A DNA stretch of 64,000 nucleotides from CBDFLT01 sp965249225 (GTDB taxonomy: Bacteria > Chloroflexota > Dehalococcoidia > Lucifugimonadales > G963668185). Shown here one piece after another: positions 9,155 through 18,476 of the stretch. The notes beneath the pieces are model-generated. The model was not told the origin of the DNA. It saw nothing but the letters and a program-made list of their open reading frames with translations, and searched no databases. Within the stretch, counting starts at the first letter, position 1; every line of letters begins with the position of its first letter. The translations under genes and the position numbers were made by a program. Location: NCBI GenBank assembly GCA_965249225.1, contig CBDFLT010000009.1, forward strand, positions 806,001-870,000, given 5' to 3'.

Positions 9155-9628
9155 CTACCTGAAGGGGCTCATTGCGAGGTAGAAAGCTACAATCGCGCCC
9201 AGGATGTCGGTGAATCTGAAGGGCGTGGCGGAATAACTAATGATGATTCCCATCGCCACCAGCATCCCCCCGGCGGCAACATACCGCAAGGTCCGGCTCC
9301 GTTTCCGGTTCACTGACGCGCCTATCCCTTCTCCCATGAAGTATCCGGTGCCAACAAGGGCTATCGCGTCGAGTAACGGGACGCCGCTCAGGAGAGTAAC
9401 CACTACGCCGCCAACGATGCCGATTGCCAGACTTACCAGAATGGCGCGCGCCAGCATGGCGCCCTTCACATCAAAGGTCGGTAGCTGCCTCAACCTGGCG
9501 CAATCGCGGCATCTGAAACCGACCGGAGTCTCGATCATACAACGGGGACAGATGGGATCATCGCACTTGTTGCAGCTCAGGCTGGTCGCGACGTCGGAAT
9601 GTCTGCGACAGTACCTAGTCTGCGCCAT
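9155..9628 (-). CDS. B-box-type zinc-finger membrane protein
   Basis: A 157-residue protein of unknown role. Residues 4-45 hold a Cys/His cluster (YCRRHSDVATSLSCNKC, then CPRC, then FRCRDCAR) resembling the B-box-like zinc finger found before membrane domains in many bacteria. Residues about 55-157 form three to four transmembrane segments with small glycine-rich loops. The ATG at 9628 was chosen because MAQTRYCRRH begins the finger. It overlaps the 3' end of plsY by 14 bases, so the two are probably translated together. Function is unknown; a role near membrane lipid synthesis is only suggested by position. Confidence 0.75.
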   Translation of the reverse strand: MAQTRYCRRHSDVATSLSCNKCDDPICPRCMIETPVGFRCRDCARLRQLPTFDVKGAMLARAILVSLAIGIVGGVVVTLLSGVPLLDAIALVGTGYFMGEGIGASVNRKRSRTLRYVAAGGMLVAMGIIISYSATPFRFTDILGAIVAFYLAMSPFR

Positions 9629-10316
9629 CGCCAGGCGACCCTTTCTCTCCGGGTCTCGGACGCCGCTCCAACCACTGGCTCTTTCGCGGCACGTCCCTGT
9701 CCCACAGGACGCGGTACATGAGCACGCGGGACAGCGGGTACCCATCCTGTGGGGCGTTCCAGCCAGGCACCAGGCGCTTGAGCACGAGAAGAGAGGTGAC
9801 GCCTAGCGACATGTAGATGATCTCGGCGGGCTGCCCGAACGCAAAGGCAAGGACGGGCAAAGTCAGCATGGCCACAAACGTCCAGAATCCCATCTCACGG
9901 AACATAAAATGGCCGATGAAGCCCATGACAAAGCCCAGAATCAGAAATTCCCTCCACATGAGCATTCCGAGCACCGCTCCAATGGCGGTTGCAACCCCTC
10001 TGCCCCCTGTGAACTGGATATACGGCGACCAGTTGTGACCGGCGATCGCCGCGAGGCCCGTAGCGGCTTGGGCTGCAAGACTCATATCGAGCCCATACTT
10101 GGCCACCAGCACAGGAACCGTGCCCTTTATCACGCAGTCAAACCCGCCCAGGAAGAGACCGGTCCGCACGCCCACGTGGGCCATCAGATTGGTCGCGCCC
10201 ACGTTCCCGGAGCCGTACCCACGAATGTCGATGCCCTTCCGATAGCGGCCGACGAGGTAGGCGGAGGGGATGCCGCCCCAGAAGTACGCTCCTACTATGA
10301 ACAGTGCATCAATCAC
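9615..10316 (-). CDS. plsY: acyl-phosphate glycerol-3-phosphate acyltransferase
   Basis: Integral-membrane enzyme that makes lysophosphatidic acid from acyl-phosphate and glycerol-3-phosphate, the first step of phospholipid synthesis. The 233-residue protein has the PlsY motifs GSGNVGATNLM (about residues 36-46), GHNWSPYIQFTGGRGVAT (about 93-110) and a late hydrophobic segment ending VLKRLVPG. It has about five to six transmembrane helices. The C-terminal tail (about 30 residues, charged) is longer than in many homologues. It encodes acyl-ester lipids of bacterial type. Confidence 0.93.
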   Translation of the reverse strand: MIDALFIVGAYFWGGIPSAYLVGRYRKGIDIRGYGSGNVGATNLMAHVGVRTGLFLGGFDCVIKGTVPVLVAKYGLDMSLAAQAATGLAAIAGHNWSPYIQFTGGRGVATAIGAVLGMLMWREFLILGFVMGFIGHFMFREMGFWTFVAMLTLPVLAFAFGQPAEIIYMSLGVTSLLVLKRLVPGWNAPQDGYPLSRVLMYRVLWDRDVPRKSQWLERRPRPGEKGSPGDGAD

Positions 10317-10415
10317 TTGGGCAACTCGCTTAGCCGCAACAGAGCCCTCGGTTATCCAGGAGGGGTGTCGATAAAGGCTGGGACACGAAAGGGTAACAGC
10401 CTTGTGCCAGCTTGG

Positions 10416-11285
10416 CTACGGGATAGTGTTCCTCTGTGCTTTTATAGACTGCAGGGCCTCTACCGTTTCCATAGGCGGACCCACCGTGCCAGGCTCCGGC
10501 TCGTCGGGGTTCCCCGAGGCATGATAGTCGCTTCCGCCGCAGGCTACCAAGCCCAGCTCCTGAGCCAGTGCCGCCAGGTCTTTCACCTGTTCAGGGGTGT
10601 AATCCCCGTAATATACCTCCATCCCCACCAACCCAACATCTTTGAGCCCTGAAAGAAGCTCCCTCAAGTTGTTTACCTCGCCCCTGGACGCCTTGATGGC
10701 GGAATAAGTGGGATGGGCAATCACGGGAAGCGCACCGATTCCCAGCAAAGTCCTAACCGCCTCCTCCGGGGTGAGCTTCATCCGCTCGACGTAGGCGGGT
10801 CCACTGCGGCTGATGTACTGGTCGAAGGCGTCACGCGGATAGCGGACGTAACCCGCCTCTACCATCGCCTGCGCAATGTGGGGACGTCCAACAGCCCCAC
10901 CTCCGGAGAGTTCCCCGACACGCTCCCATGAGATTCTTACGCCTAGCTCGCCTAGTTTCTCCACCATCTTCCGCGCACGGTCCAGGCGGCCAGCGCGAAA
11001 ACGCTTCAACATGAGCTGGAAGTGGTGGTCTTGATAGTCCACAAAATACCCGAGGACGTGGATCTCACCACCCGGTACGTCGGTGCTCAACTCGATCCCT
11101 GGAATGATAGAGATTTTTGCGTGAGTCTCGGCCGCTGCCAGCGCTTCGGGGATGCCCTCGGTGGAGTCGTGATCGGAGATGGAAATCACCTTGAGACCCC
11201 GATCGGCACACAGGCGCACCAGCTCCGTGGGCGATAGTCTGCCGTCGGAAAAGGTTGTGTGAAGATGCAGGTCTACTTCCACCAT
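10416..11285 (-). CDS. PHP-domain phosphoesterase (nucleoside 3',5'-bisphosphatase type)
   Basis: Metal-dependent phosphatase of the PHP family, similar in layout to YciV/RNase AM and Chromobacterium 3',5'-nucleotide bisphosphatase. The 289-residue protein has the metal motifs DLHLHTTFSDG (start), SISDHDST (about 36-43), GIELST (about 64-69), the IAHPTYS block (about 193-199) and GGSDYHA near the C-terminus. It would recycle pAp or trim RNA 5' ends. ATG 11285 overlaps a possible 67-codon frame that follows ymdB, so translation may be coupled through ymdB. Substrate is inferred from family only. Confidence 0.88.
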   Translation of the reverse strand: MVEVDLHLHTTFSDGRLSPTELVRLCADRGLKVISISDHDSTEGIPEALAAAETHAKISIIPGIELSTDVPGGEIHVLGYFVDYQDHHFQLMLKRFRAGRLDRARKMVEKLGELGVRISWERVGELSGGGAVGRPHIAQAMVEAGYVRYPRDAFDQYISRSGPAYVERMKLTPEEAVRTLLGIGALPVIAHPTYSAIKASRGEVNNLRELLSGLKDVGLVGMEVYYGDYTPEQVKDLAALAQELGLVACGGSDYHASGNPDEPEPGTVGPPMETVEALQSIKAQRNTIP

Positions 11286-11476
11286 CTGAAAGCCCTCTCC
11301 GTCAGGCGCTCAAATCGTCCGACCGCGACCAACGTATCCCGCGACACACTCGGACCGTACGCAGGAGGAACGGCCACGGGAACGCCGGGGTGGGTGGCGG
11401 AGATAAGCCACCTCTTGGTGGAGTGTGCATACAAACCCATAGGCGTTTCGAAATAGCTTGGAGTCAACCACCGCAA
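11273..11476 (-). CDS. possible small protein, 67 residues, unknown
   Basis: A TTG-initiated frame that begins immediately after the ymdB stop and ends 13 bases inside the PHP gene, filling the gap exactly. The product is basic and aromatic-rich and ends ..ERLTERAFRWWK. No domain was recognised and no strong Shine-Dalgarno is visible, though re-initiation after ymdB could serve. The tight packing favours a real coupling peptide or protein, but length and lack of homology knowledge keep this tentative. Confidence 0.35.
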   Translation of the reverse strand: MRWLTPSYFETPMGLYAHSTKRWLISATHPGVPVAVPPAYGPSVSRDTLVAVGRFERLTERAFRWWK

Positions 11477-12244
11477 TCAGTCGAGCTCTCTATCCACCCG
11501 GGAGATATGGACGGCGGTCCCATTGTCATCGTCGATGTCGAACAGCACGCTGTTGAACCGGGTCGGGCCGCGTTTCTCAACCGTAAACCGGCGGGGAGTC
11601 CTATCCAGAAAATGCGCTACCACGTCTTTCGGCTCCATACCTATGATAGAGTTGACGGCCCCAACCATGCCCAAATCGCTGACAAAAGCGGTACCTTTAG
11701 GCAGGATTCGGCCGTCGGCAGTGGCGACGTGGGTGTGGGTACCGGCCACCGCGCTCACCCGGCCGTCCAGGTGCCACCCCAGCGCCGCCTTCTCCGAGGA
11801 GGCTTCAGCATGCACGTCTACGATGACGACGTTTGGCCGATTTGGCAGGGTGTTCAGGAGGTCGTCCATGGCGCGAAAAGGACAGTCGAACTCACCGACG
11901 AATATCCGTCCTATCAGGTTCACGACCAGCGCTTTCCCAACCAGGTAGCCTCTTCCCGGCGCGCTTGAAGGGTAGTTCAGGGGCCGAAGGATTGGAAGGT
12001 CACCGTCCAGATGAGGAATTATCTCCTTCTGGTCCCATATATGGTTCCCGGAGGTGATGACGTCAACGCCGCTGGACAGCAACTCGTCGGCGGTATCCAA
12101 AGTGATGCCAAACCCGCCGGCGCAGTTTTCCCCGTTGGCCACCACGAGGTCCAGGTCCAGCTCGCTCCGCAGGTCGGGGAGAAGGGCCTTGACCGCGCCC
12201 CGGCCCGGCCTTCCAATCACGTCCCCTATCATCAATATACGCAA
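11477..12244 (-). CDS. ymdB: YmdB family metallophosphoesterase
   Basis: Calcineurin-like phosphodiesterase of the TIGR00282/YmdB type. In Bacillus the family hydrolyses 2',3'-cyclic nucleotides and affects biofilm choice. The 255-residue protein shows MRILMIGDVIGRPGR at the start, the ANGENCAGGFG block, SGNHIWD, DVHAEASSEK and GTHTHVATAD, which carry the two-metal site. It lies downstream of rny, as in many bacteria, separated by 211 bases that contain a strong hairpin. Confidence 0.93.
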   Translation of the reverse strand: MRILMIGDVIGRPGRGAVKALLPDLRSELDLDLVVANGENCAGGFGITLDTADELLSSGVDVITSGNHIWDQKEIIPHLDGDLPILRPLNYPSSAPGRGYLVGKALVVNLIGRIFVGEFDCPFRAMDDLLNTLPNRPNVVIVDVHAEASSEKAALGWHLDGRVSAVAGTHTHVATADGRILPKGTAFVSDLGMVGAVNSIIGMEPKDVVAHFLDRTPRRFTVEKRGPTRFNSVLFDIDDDNGTAVHISRVDRELD

Positions 12245-12358
12245 ATGTTACCCCCGCCGATACCGGTCGGTCCGACACCTTCTCGAAGTCCCGGCCTCAT
12301 CTCGAATTAGGGATGCCCTACCCGCATGACGGCCGGTGTTTGCCAGTGCCGTGTCATC

Positions 12359-12390
12359 AGCAACGCCCCATCATGCGATGGGGCGTTGCT
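12359..12390 (-). terminator. 14-bp hairpin between rny and ymdB
   Basis: Perfect inverted repeat AGCAACGCCCCATC / GATGGGGCGTTGCT with an ATGC loop. On the minus strand it follows the rny stop by about 65 bases. No run of T follows on either strand, so it may be a weak or factor-dependent terminator, or an mRNA-protecting or processing element between the two genes. Confidence 0.55.
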
Positions 12391-12455
12391 GCATTCTCCG
12401 CCATTAGGTTGTTCCCAAAGGCGTACCGTGGGCCGGCCACGCCTCCGCTCAACTC

Positions 12456-13997
12456 CTAACGTGCGTATTCGACGGCGCGGTTCTCCCTGATCACGATAAC
12501 CTTTATCTGGCCGGGATAAACCAGGTCGTCTTGGATTTTCTTTGCGATGTTCCTTGCCAGCCTTGATGAGGCCACATCATCGGTGTCGCTGGGGTTCACC
12601 AGGACCCTAACCTCGCGTCCCGCCTGTATGGCAAAGCACTTCTCTACTTCGCTAAAGGAGGTGCAGACCTCCTCAATGGCCTCCAGGCGTTTTATGTAAG
12701 ACTCGACGGTATCCCTGCGGGCACCGGGTCTGGCGGCGCTGATGGCGTCGGCCGCCGCAACGAGGAACGCCTCCACGGTGCTCATATCATCGTTGTGGTG
12801 CTCCCCTATCGCCGTACAGACGGGTGGCGGCATCTCATATTTGGTCGCCACCTCCGCGCCGATTTCAGCGTGAGGTCCATCCACTTCGTGAGTCAAGGCC
12901 TTCCCGATGTCGTGGAGAAGGCCGCCTGTCTTGGCGATCCTGACGTTAGCTCCGATTTCGCCCGCCATCATTCCGGCCAGGCGGCATACTTCGACACTGT
13001 GCTGAAGAACGTTTTCACCGAAGCTATAGCGGTATTTCAGCCGCCCCAGCAATTTTATCATCTCTGGGTGGAGCCCCTGGACATCCACGTCGAACACGGC
13101 TTGCTCGCCACTCTTGCGAATTGTCTCCTCGACCTCCTTCTCGGCTTTTTCCGTCATCTCTTCGATTCGGGCGGGATGAATCCTACCATCCTTTATCAGG
13201 TTGGACACAGCTAGCCGAGCCACCTCTCTGCGTATGGGGTCAAAGCACGAGAGGCTTACCGCCTCTGGGGTCTCGTCAATGATCAGGTCGACCCCTGTTG
13301 CCTTCTCAATTGCACGTATGTTCCGCCCTTCGCGGCCTATCAGACGACCTTTCATGTCGTCGCTGGGTAGGGGTATGGTGGTAAGGGTAGCCTCCGAGAC
13401 TACCTCGGACGCTAGACGCTGGACAGCCTGGGCAACGATGTCTCTAGCTTTTACGTCGGCCTCGTCCCGCGCCTGTTCCTCTTTGTCCCGATAGAGGCGG
13501 GCCAGCTCGTGATCTATCTCCTCTTCCGCGCGCCTGCGGAGCTCGTCCTTGGCGTCTTGGAGTGAGAGGTTGGATATGGCTTCGAGCTTTTCGAGTTCGT
13601 TCTTGCTCATCTCCTCGAGCTGTACACGAAGCTGTTGCGCGAGTTCTTCCGCCTCCGTTTCCCTCTGTGTGAGGTTGCGCTCCCGACGGTCGATATTGTT
13701 TGTCCGCCGTTCGACGTTCTCCTCTCTGTTGGACACGCGGCGCTCCATTCTCTGGACCTCGGAGCGCCATTCCCTCACCTCGGCTTCGCCAGCGGAGCGA
13801 ATCTTGAGGACCTCTTCCTTGGCCTGTACCTGAAGCACTCTTTCTTGCTCTCTGGCTTGCTCCATGATGTGCGTCGCTTCAGACTGAGCCTCCTCACCCC
13901 GTCGGCGCGAGAGGATCTTACGTCCGAAGTAACCACCAATTACCCCTAGAATCAGGCCGACCAGGACGGCGAGTATCGCGATGACTGCATTATCCAA
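12456..13997 (-). CDS. rny: ribonuclease Y
   Basis: Membrane-anchored endoribonuclease that starts mRNA decay in bacteria lacking RNase E. The 513-residue protein has one N-terminal transmembrane helix (about 5-25) and a long charged coiled coil (about 35-200). A KH domain (about 205-270) carries the GREGRNIRAIEKATGVD loop. The HD domain (about 320-430) contains LLHDIGKALTHEVDGPHA and GEHHND. Length and order match the family. A clear promoter lies upstream and ymdB follows downstream. Confidence 0.96.
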   Translation of the reverse strand: MDNAVIAILAVLVGLILGVIGGYFGRKILSRRRGEEAQSEATHIMEQAREQERVLQVQAKEEVLKIRSAGEAEVREWRSEVQRMERRVSNREENVERRTNNIDRRERNLTQRETEAEELAQQLRVQLEEMSKNELEKLEAISNLSLQDAKDELRRRAEEEIDHELARLYRDKEEQARDEADVKARDIVAQAVQRLASEVVSEATLTTIPLPSDDMKGRLIGREGRNIRAIEKATGVDLIIDETPEAVSLSCFDPIRREVARLAVSNLIKDGRIHPARIEEMTEKAEKEVEETIRKSGEQAVFDVDVQGLHPEMIKLLGRLKYRYSFGENVLQHSVEVCRLAGMMAGEIGANVRIAKTGGLLHDIGKALTHEVDGPHAEIGAEVATKYEMPPPVCTAIGEHHNDDMSTVEAFLVAAADAISAARPGARRDTVESYIKRLEAIEEVCTSFSEVEKCFAIQAGREVRVLVNPSDTDDVASSRLARNIAKKIQDDLVYPGQIKVIVIRENRAVEYAR

Positions 13998-14056
13998 CGC
14001 GCCTCACCTCCTAATCGTGATTTGGGTGGCAAAAAAGCCATTTAACCCATAGCCCA

Positions 14057-14085
14057 ATGGTATCGCTCCTAAATAGGGGTGTCAA
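14057..14085 (-). promoter_or_regulatory. sigma-70-type promoter of rny
   Basis: Minus strand: -35 TTGACA (14085-14080), 17-base spacer, -10 TACCAT (14062-14057). Start would be near 14050, about 53 bases before the rny ATG. Confidence 0.65.
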
Positions 14086-14220
14086 GACAAACCACGGGAT
14101 TTGTGAAAGCTTTAACAAGGGCGTTTTCGGCGGTAACTCGCGGTTCTTGCCCGATGGATTCTGGATCTCAGTGGTATAGATAGCTCAGGATGTCGGGCGG
14201 GCGGCGCACGCGGGTCCGCG

Positions 14221-14250
14221 TTGACCCTCAGTTTCATATGCCCGTATAAT
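14221..14250 (+). promoter_or_regulatory. sigma-70-type promoter of the purF operon
   Basis: -35 TTGACC (14221-14226), 18-base spacer, perfect -10 TATAAT (14245-14250). Start would be near 14257, giving a leader of about 64 bases. It is divergent from the rny promoter about 160 bases away. No PurR-box-like palindrome was recognised. Confidence 0.75.
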
Positions 14251-14320
14251 CAAGACGCGAATCGCTTCCACCGAGCTGGACCATCGTCGAATTATCCGGC
14301 GCCGCGATCGAAAGGCGGTC

Positions 14321-15727
14321 ATGATGGCAAGTCCAGGTGACCATCCGCGGGAGGAATGTGGGGTAGTCGGGGTTTATTCGCGGGGGGAGGACGTAGCACG
14401 AGCCGCATTTTTCGGCCTTTTCGCTCTACAGCACAGGGGCCAAGAGAGCGCGGGAATAGCCACGGCGGATGGCGACCGGATTCGAATACGCACCTCCATG
14501 GGCCTGGTAGCCCATAGCCTTCAGGAAGATGACCTGAGGCGGCTACCGGGACACATTTCCATAGGTCACACCCGTTACTCGACCTCAGGCTCCAGCCAGC
14601 TTCGCAACGCCCAGCCGGTGCTTTCCAGAGGCCCCACCGTCGAACTGGCACTCGCCCACAACGGCAATGTGGTCAACGCGCTGGAGCTGAGACGGGAGCT
14701 GACCGACTGGGGCTGCGTCTTCTCCACCACCAGCGATTCGGAGATCGTCGCGCACCTCCTGGCGTACGCACCGGCGTCTTCATGGAGGGAGCGGATCGCC
14801 TACTGCATGCGCCGGCTCCAGGGGGCCTACTCGCTGACCGTCCTGACCAAGGACGAGCTTTTAGCGATTCGCGACCCACTGGGAGTTCGGCCTCTGTGCA
14901 TAGGCGAGATGGACGGCGGATGGGTTGTAGCCTCTGAGTCCTGTGCCCTGGATCACATCGGCGCCGAATACGTGAGAGAGGTGGAGCCGGGAGAAGCCGT
15001 CCTCATAGACGACGGGGGAATGCAGACCATCTACCAGAGGGAGCCGGAGCGCCGCGCCAGTTGCACTTTTGAGTACATCTACTTTGCGCGTCCCGACAGC
15101 ATCCTCAAGGACAAGCTGGTATATAAGACCCGCATGGCGATGGGGGCAGAGTTGGCCAGAGAGTACCCGGTCGAGGCCGACATGGTCATCGGAGTCCCCG
15201 ACTCGGCCACCGCCGCAGCCGTGGGCTATTCCCAGGAGTCAGGCATCGCGTATGCAGAGGGTCTGGTGAAAAATCGATACGTGGGACGCACCTTCATCCT
15301 GCCGGACCAGCGCCAACGGGACCTGGGCGTGCGACGAAAGCTGAACCCGCTGCGGGAGATAATCGATGGAAAGCGAATCATCGTGGTGGACGACAGCATT
15401 GTGCGCGGGACCACCACTCCCCATGTTATGAGTCTACTCAGGGGTGGCGGAGCTACAGAGATCCACATGCGCGTCTGCGCCCCGCCCATCATGTGGCCGT
15501 GCCACCTCGGAATAGACCTGGCCACCCGCCGGGAGCTTATAGCGGCCAACATGACTGTGGAAGAGATTCGCCAGTTCATCGGCGCCGACTCGCTTGGGTA
15601 CCTGAGCCACGAAGCTCTCCTTCGGGCCATGGGGGTGTCCAGAAACGAAGTGTGTTTGGCCTGTTTCACAGGTGACTTCCCGCTTCCGGTTCAGCTCGAG
15701 ATGGACAAGCTGGCACTGGAGACCTGA
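14321..15727 (+). CDS. purF: amidophosphoribosyltransferase
   Basis: First committed step of purine synthesis: PRPP plus glutamine gives 5-phosphoribosylamine. The 468-residue protein has a short propeptide followed by the catalytic Cys of ECGVVG (about residue 13) and the glutaminase domain (GHTRYSTSG, AHNGNVVN). The phosphoribosyltransferase domain carries the PRPP loop IIVVDDSIVRGTT (about 354-366). Cysteines in ASCTFEY, CAPPIMWPC and EVCLAC fit the Fe-S-cluster type of PurF, as in Bacillus. Two adjacent ATGs (14321, 14324) are possible behind AAAGGCGG. purM follows 2 bases after the stop. Confidence 0.96.
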   Translation: MMASPGDHPREECGVVGVYSRGEDVARAAFFGLFALQHRGQESAGIATADGDRIRIRTSMGLVAHSLQEDDLRRLPGHISIGHTRYSTSGSSQLRNAQPVLSRGPTVELALAHNGNVVNALELRRELTDWGCVFSTTSDSEIVAHLLAYAPASSWRERIAYCMRRLQGAYSLTVLTKDELLAIRDPLGVRPLCIGEMDGGWVVASESCALDHIGAEYVREVEPGEAVLIDDGGMQTIYQREPERRASCTFEYIYFARPDSILKDKLVYKTRMAMGAELAREYPVEADMVIGVPDSATAAAVGYSQESGIAYAEGLVKNRYVGRTFILPDQRQRDLGVRRKLNPLREIIDGKRIIVVDDSIVRGTTTPHVMSLLRGGGATEIHMRVCAPPIMWPCHLGIDLATRRELIAANMTVEEIRQFIGADSLGYLSHEALLRAMGVSRNEVCLACFTGDFPLPVQLEMDKLALET

Positions 15728-15729
15728 GG

Positions 15730-16809
15730 GTGCCAGGGGAGAGAGAGCCCGATGGTGTGGGTGGCCATCGCCGTCCCCGGGGTGTAACCCCTTATCCCGG
15801 CGAGCAGACCTACGCATCGGCCGGGGTTGACCTCGACGCCGCCCAGAGCATCAAGGAGCGTATAAAAAGGATTGCCGCGCCCACATACGGGCCCCAGGTA
15901 CTGAGCGGTGTCGGCGGGTTCGGCGCCCTGTACGAGCTCTCGGGATACCAAGAGCCGGTCCTGGTGTCCAGTACCGACGGCGTCGGCACCAAGCTCAAGC
16001 TTGCCATCACGATGGGCAGGCTCGACTCCATCGGCGAAGACCTGGTCAACCTTTGCGTCAACGACATCGCGGTTACAGGGGCCAAGCCGCTGTTCTTCCT
16101 GGACTACGTAGCCACGGGAAGGCTTGACCCCGCCAGGGTCGAGGAGCTTGTGGCCGGGATGGCCCGAGCCTGTCGACAAGTGGACTGCGCCCTCATCGGT
16201 GGTGAGACCGCCCAGATGCCGGGCCTCTACGAGGATGAAGACTTCGACCTGGCCGGGTTCGTCGTGGGCGTGGTGGAAAAAGGCTCAATTCCGGATACCT
16301 CCAAAATCAGCGAGGGCGACCAACTGTTGGGGGTCCCCTCCGCCGGCCTGCACACCAACGGCTACTCGCTGGTACGTCACGCCCTGGGGCTGGACGATGA
16401 CCCGTCGCCGCTGAGGGAGTTTGTGCCGGAGCTAGGCCAGGTCCTGGGCGATGCGCTGTTGACGGCCCACCGGCCCTACTACCCGATGACCAGACGGCTG
16501 CTTCCGCTAGTGAAGGGCATGGCCCACATTACCGGAGGCGGACTGATAGAGAACGTGCCCAGGGTGCTGCCCGAGGGACTTGCGGGAAAATTCGATCGGG
16601 AAGCTTGGGAGGTGCCGACCATATTTACGTTCCTTCAGGAGCAGTGTAACGTGAATATCGACGAGATGTATCGGGTCTTCAACATGGGACTGGGAATGGT
16701 TCTCGTCAGCGACAAGTCCAGCGCGCAGGAGATTTTCGAACTCGCGCCCGAGTGCAGGGCCGTCGGCGAGGTTGTTCGAGCGAGAGGCGAGCGGCGCGTC
16801 GTAGTGTAG
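15730..16809 (+). CDS. purM: phosphoribosylformylglycinamidine cyclo-ligase
   Basis: ATP-dependent ring closure of FGAM to AIR, step five of purine synthesis. From a GTG at 15730 the frame gives 359 residues. Family blocks include VLVSSTDGVGTKLKLA, LCVNDIAVTGAKPLFFLDY, IGGETAQMPG, HTNGYSLVR and HITGGGLIENVPR. The first 25 residues are not conserved in style and the conserved part begins at YASAGVDLD, so a later start is possible. It is probably co-transcribed with purF and purH. Confidence 0.95.
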   Translation: MPGEREPDGVGGHRRPRGVTPYPGEQTYASAGVDLDAAQSIKERIKRIAAPTYGPQVLSGVGGFGALYELSGYQEPVLVSSTDGVGTKLKLAITMGRLDSIGEDLVNLCVNDIAVTGAKPLFFLDYVATGRLDPARVEELVAGMARACRQVDCALIGGETAQMPGLYEDEDFDLAGFVVGVVEKGSIPDTSKISEGDQLLGVPSAGLHTNGYSLVRHALGLDDDPSPLREFVPELGQVLGDALLTAHRPYYPMTRRLLPLVKGMAHITGGGLIENVPRVLPEGLAGKFDREAWEVPTIFTFLQEQCNVNIDEMYRVFNMGLGMVLVSDKSSAQEIFELAPECRAVGEVVRARGERRVVV

Positions 16810-16931
16810 ATTCTTCAGAATGACGTGAAGTAAGGCCCGTAGGCTGAGCCTTTGCTTCTCTGGAGGATAAGCTTAGCGAAGAGCCTCCGCCTGAACGCTC
16901 AGGTTCGATAATCGGAAATCCCAGGAATGCT

Positions 16932-18473
16932 ATGAAGGCGCTTCTCAGCGTATTCGATAAGACCGGAATCGTGGGATTTGGCAGGGCCCTGCACGTCTCC
17001 GGGTACGACCTGGTGAGCACAGGAGGCACCTACAAGGCGCTCACGGAGGAGGGAGAGCTGCCAGTTCAACAAGTGGCGGACCTCACGGGCTCGCCCGAGA
17101 TCCTCGATGGACGCGTGAAGACCCTGCATCCGAAGATTCACGGAGGCATCCTGGCGCGCCGGGACCTGGAAAGCCACACCCGGCAGATGGCCGAGCACCA
17201 TATCGACGCCATCGACCTGGTGGCGGTCAATCTCTACCCGTTCGTGGAAACCATCAGCCGCCCAGGGGTCACGCACGACGATGCCCTTGAAAACATAGAC
17301 ATCGGTGGCCCCACCATGATCCGTGCCGCGGCCAAGAATTACGCCCACGTGATCGTGGTGGTGGACCCGGCGGACTACGGTTGGATCACGGAGCGGCTTT
17401 ACCACAGCAGTGGAGCCGATGTCCAGCCCATCTCCCTGGAGGAGCGAAAAAGGCTGGCACACAAGGCCTTCCAGCACGTGGCCACGTACGATGCCGCCGT
17501 TGGGGAGTACTTAAGCGATGGCGACCTCCTCTCCGGGGATGAACTCGCGCTGGGCTACCGCAAGCTCTCAACCCTCCGCTACGGTGAGAACCCTCACCAG
17601 TCCGCCTCTCTCTACGCCGACGTTACTTCGCCCGGCGAAATAGCCGCATCCCGCCAGATCCACGGCCGGGAGCTGTCGTTCAACAACATCCTGGACGCCG
17701 ACGCGGCATGGGGCGTAGTCTCGGACTTCTCGGAGACGGCAGTGGCCATAATCAAACACACCAGCCCCTGTGGTCTTGCCGTCGACGACGACCAGGCCGT
17801 CGCGTACATGCGCGCCTTCGAGGGCGACCCGGTCTCGGCCTACGGTGGCATCGTGGGGTTTAACCGAGCCGTGACCGCCTCGGCCGCCGAGGCCATGCAG
17901 AGCGTCTTCTACGAGGTCGTCGTGGCCCCTGCCTTCGAGCCCGAGGCCCTTGCAATACTCAAAAAGCGTAAGAATCTAAGAGTCCTTGAAGTCGGCCAGC
18001 CCGAGAGTGTGGGTGTTCGCCTCGATGTACGCAAGATCAGGGGCGGTGCGCTGATTCAGGCAGCCGATGACGCGGAAGTCGATCCCGCTTCGTGGCGCAC
18101 AATGACCGTACGCATCCCTTTGGAGCACGAGATGGCCGACCTTATCTTCGCTTGGAAGGCGGTCAAGCACGTCAAGTCCAACGCCATAGTGCTGGCCAAA
18201 GACTCAGCATTAATCGGCATGGGAGCAGGCCAGCCCAATCGCGTGAACAGCGTGCACCTGGCGCTTCGCGGCGCCGGAGAGAAGGCAAAAGGCAGCGTGC
18301 TGGCGTCTGACGCGTTCCTATCGTTCGTGGACAACGTCGATCTGGCCGCCGACGGCGGCGTAACCGCGATCGTCCAGCCTGGGGGCTCCATCAGAGACCA
18401 AGAGGTGATCGATAAGGCCGACCGGCGCAACGTCGCCATGGTCTTTACCGGCGTACGTCACTTCCGCCATTAG
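16932..18473 (+). CDS. purH: bifunctional AICAR transformylase/IMP cyclohydrolase
   Basis: Last two steps of IMP synthesis. The 513-residue protein has the N-terminal MGS-like cyclohydrolase domain (LLSVFDKTGIVGF, STGGTYKAL, GRVKTLHPKIHGGILARRD). The transformylase domain follows (LRYGENPHQSASLY, IIKHTSPCGLA, YGGIVGFNR, SNAIVLAKD, IGMGAGQPNRV). The ATG at 16932 follows AGGAA. A 122-base gap after purM holds a GGAGG/CCTCC inverted repeat (about 16861-16888) but no clear terminator. The glycosyltransferase gene starts 3 bases after the stop. Confidence 0.96.
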   Translation: MKALLSVFDKTGIVGFGRALHVSGYDLVSTGGTYKALTEEGELPVQQVADLTGSPEILDGRVKTLHPKIHGGILARRDLESHTRQMAEHHIDAIDLVAVNLYPFVETISRPGVTHDDALENIDIGGPTMIRAAAKNYAHVIVVVDPADYGWITERLYHSSGADVQPISLEERKRLAHKAFQHVATYDAAVGEYLSDGDLLSGDELALGYRKLSTLRYGENPHQSASLYADVTSPGEIAASRQIHGRELSFNNILDADAAWGVVSDFSETAVAIIKHTSPCGLAVDDDQAVAYMRAFEGDPVSAYGGIVGFNRAVTASAAEAMQSVFYEVVVAPAFEPEALAILKKRKNLRVLEVGQPESVGVRLDVRKIRGGALIQAADDAEVDPASWRTMTVRIPLEHEMADLIFAWKAVKHVKSNAIVLAKDSALIGMGAGQPNRVNSVHLALRGAGEKAKGSVLASDAFLSFVDNVDLAADGGVTAIVQPGGSIRDQEVIDKADRRNVAMVFTGVRHFRH

Positions 18474-18476
18474 ACG

